Below, piece by piece: positions 63,314-64,000 of a stretch of DNA of 64,000 bases. The position numbers were made by a program, and so were the translations under genes. The notes beneath the pieces were generated by a model. The model was not told the origin of the DNA, made no database searches, and saw only the letters and a list, made by a program, of their open reading frames with translations. The DNA is from Actinomycetota bacterium (lineage in GTDB: Bacteria; Actinomycetota; Actinomycetes; Propionibacteriales; Propionibacteriaceae). How positions within the stretch are numbered: position 1 is the stretch's first letter; the number at the start of each line of letters is the position of its first letter. Where the stretch lies: contig JAIUOT010000055.1 of the NCBI GenBank assembly GCA_020161015.1, forward strand, positions 62,001-126,000, given 5' to 3'.

Positions 63314-63362
63314 ACACAGGCGGCGCCGCCGGGACACCATCCCGGCGGCGCCGCCGCTGTGT
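63314..63362 (+). terminator. Strong terminator after glpK
   Basis: A 16-bp perfect stem (63319-63334 with 63340-63355) with a five-base loop, extended by ACACAG/CTGTGT on the outside. Confidence 0.92.
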
Positions 63363-63427
63363 GTGGGGCTTCCGGGGGAGCCGCCCGGTGCGCGGTTCCG
63401 GCCTCCCGGACGAGCGGAGCGGCGCGG

Positions 63428-64000
63428 TCAGGCGTAGGTGAAGCGGGCCGTGGAGCTCGCCGCGGACACCAGCCCGGCGCCGGCGCGGACGCCGATCGCC
63501 ACCTTCCCGGTGGCGTGCGCGGGGGTGGTCACCTTCAGCCGCGTGGAGGAAGTGACGCTCAGCCGCGTCCCCGGGACGCCGCCGAAGGTCACGGCGGTGA
63601 CGCCGTAGAAGTACTTGCCGGTGAGGGTGACGACGGTGCCGCCCTTGCGTGAGCCCTTGGCCGGGGACACGCCCGACACCACCGGGGCGGGCGTGGGGGC
63701 GTAGGTGTAGGTGCCGCCCGTGGCGGTCCCGTACGCCCCGGTCACCGTCACGCCCACGGCGCCCGCGGGCTGGGCGGGGGCGCGGACCACCAGCTTCGTG
63801 CTCGACGCGGACACGATCGTCGCGGCCGTCCGGCCGAAGGTCACCGCGGTCACGCCGTGGAAGTTGCTGCCGGTGATGGTCACCTTCGCGCCACCGGCGG
63901 CGAAGCCCTTCGCGGGGGAGAGCGCCGAGATCCGGGGGGCGGGCGCCACCGTCGCGGTGAAGGCCACGCCGGTCGACGGGCCGTACCGGTTCACCACGCG
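63428..64000 (-). CDS. IPT/TIG-domain repeat protein, C-terminal part
   Basis: The last 190 residues of a leftward gene cut by the right edge. Two tandem IPT/TIG domains are visible, each with P..SALSPAKG/P..SGVSPAKG, then GG..VTITGSNFHGVTAVTFGR or VTLTGKYFYGVTAVTFGG. TIG domains are Ig-like and occur in surface and secreted proteins of actinobacteria. The start, signal peptide and any further domains are outside the window. Confidence 0.85.
   Translation of the reverse strand, partial: RVVNRYGPSTGVAFTATVAPAPRISALSPAKGFAAGGAKVTITGSNFHGVTAVTFGRTAATIVSASSTKLVVRAPAQPAGAVGVTVTGAYGTATGGTYTYAPTPAPVVSGVSPAKGSRKGGTVVTLTGKYFYGVTAVTFGGVPGTRLSVTSSTRLKVTTPAHATGKVAIGVRAGAGLVSAASSTARFTYA

Overview
The window is high-GC actinobacterial chromosome that includes the replication origin. 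Gene order around oriC (gyrA-gyrB-DUF721-recF-dnaN-dnaA, then rpmH-rnpA-yidD-yidC-jag-rsmG-parA-parB, with tRNA-Ile and a DUF3566 gene beyond gyrA) is the actinobacterial arrangement. Cobalamin genes (cobU, cobS, cobT), the anaerobic glycerol-3-phosphate dehydrogenase operon glpABC, lactate dehydrogenase and the codon style would fit Propionibacteriaceae or a relative, but that placement is an inference and cannot be proved here. I see no insertion sequence, prophage or CRISPR array.

Layout. 1-9 kb: an SDR oxidoreductase, an acyltransferase, a TetR-controlled MMPL plus YhgE/Pip export operon, then L-lactate dehydrogenase. 10-14 kb: glutaminase, cobU, a TetR regulator and cobTS. 14-17 kb: a stress block (Dps, SigB/F-type sigma factor, CsbD, a tiny GPGG membrane protein). 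17-25 kb: housekeeping and accessory genes, including mtnA next to a class II aldolase (possible MTA/5'-deoxyadenosine salvage), an MFS protein with an extra C-terminal domain and a PQ-loop transporter. 25-28 kb: a DUF1295 protein and an acyl-CoA synthetase with a DUF2177 partner. 28-31 kb: two fasciclin-domain exported proteins beside an ECF sigma factor and its zinc-type anti-sigma factor, resembling the mycobacterial SigK/RskA/MPT83/MPT70 system. 31-48 kb: the oriC region, with leading-strand genes pointing away from the dnaN-dnaA interval and two parS sites at parA. 48-54 kb: SURF1, Ddl, an aminotransferase, thioredoxin and thioredoxin reductase, YaaA. 55-63 kb: a glycerol regulon (glpC, glpB, glpA; SorC-type regulator; glpF; glpK). 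The right edge cuts an IPT/TIG-repeat protein.

Three threads link the genes. Many promoters look leaderless: a TANNNT hexamer lies exactly 6-7 nt before the start codon of at least 13 genes. The two fasciclin genes are divergent and each has a near-identical GCATCC-N16-C(C/G)GAAG promoter, the pattern expected of a SigK-like sigma factor, which is encoded directly downstream. The export operon joins an MMPL transporter to a C-terminal ABC-ATPase-like domain that has lost its Walker A motif, and is translationally coupled to a YhgE/Pip protein.
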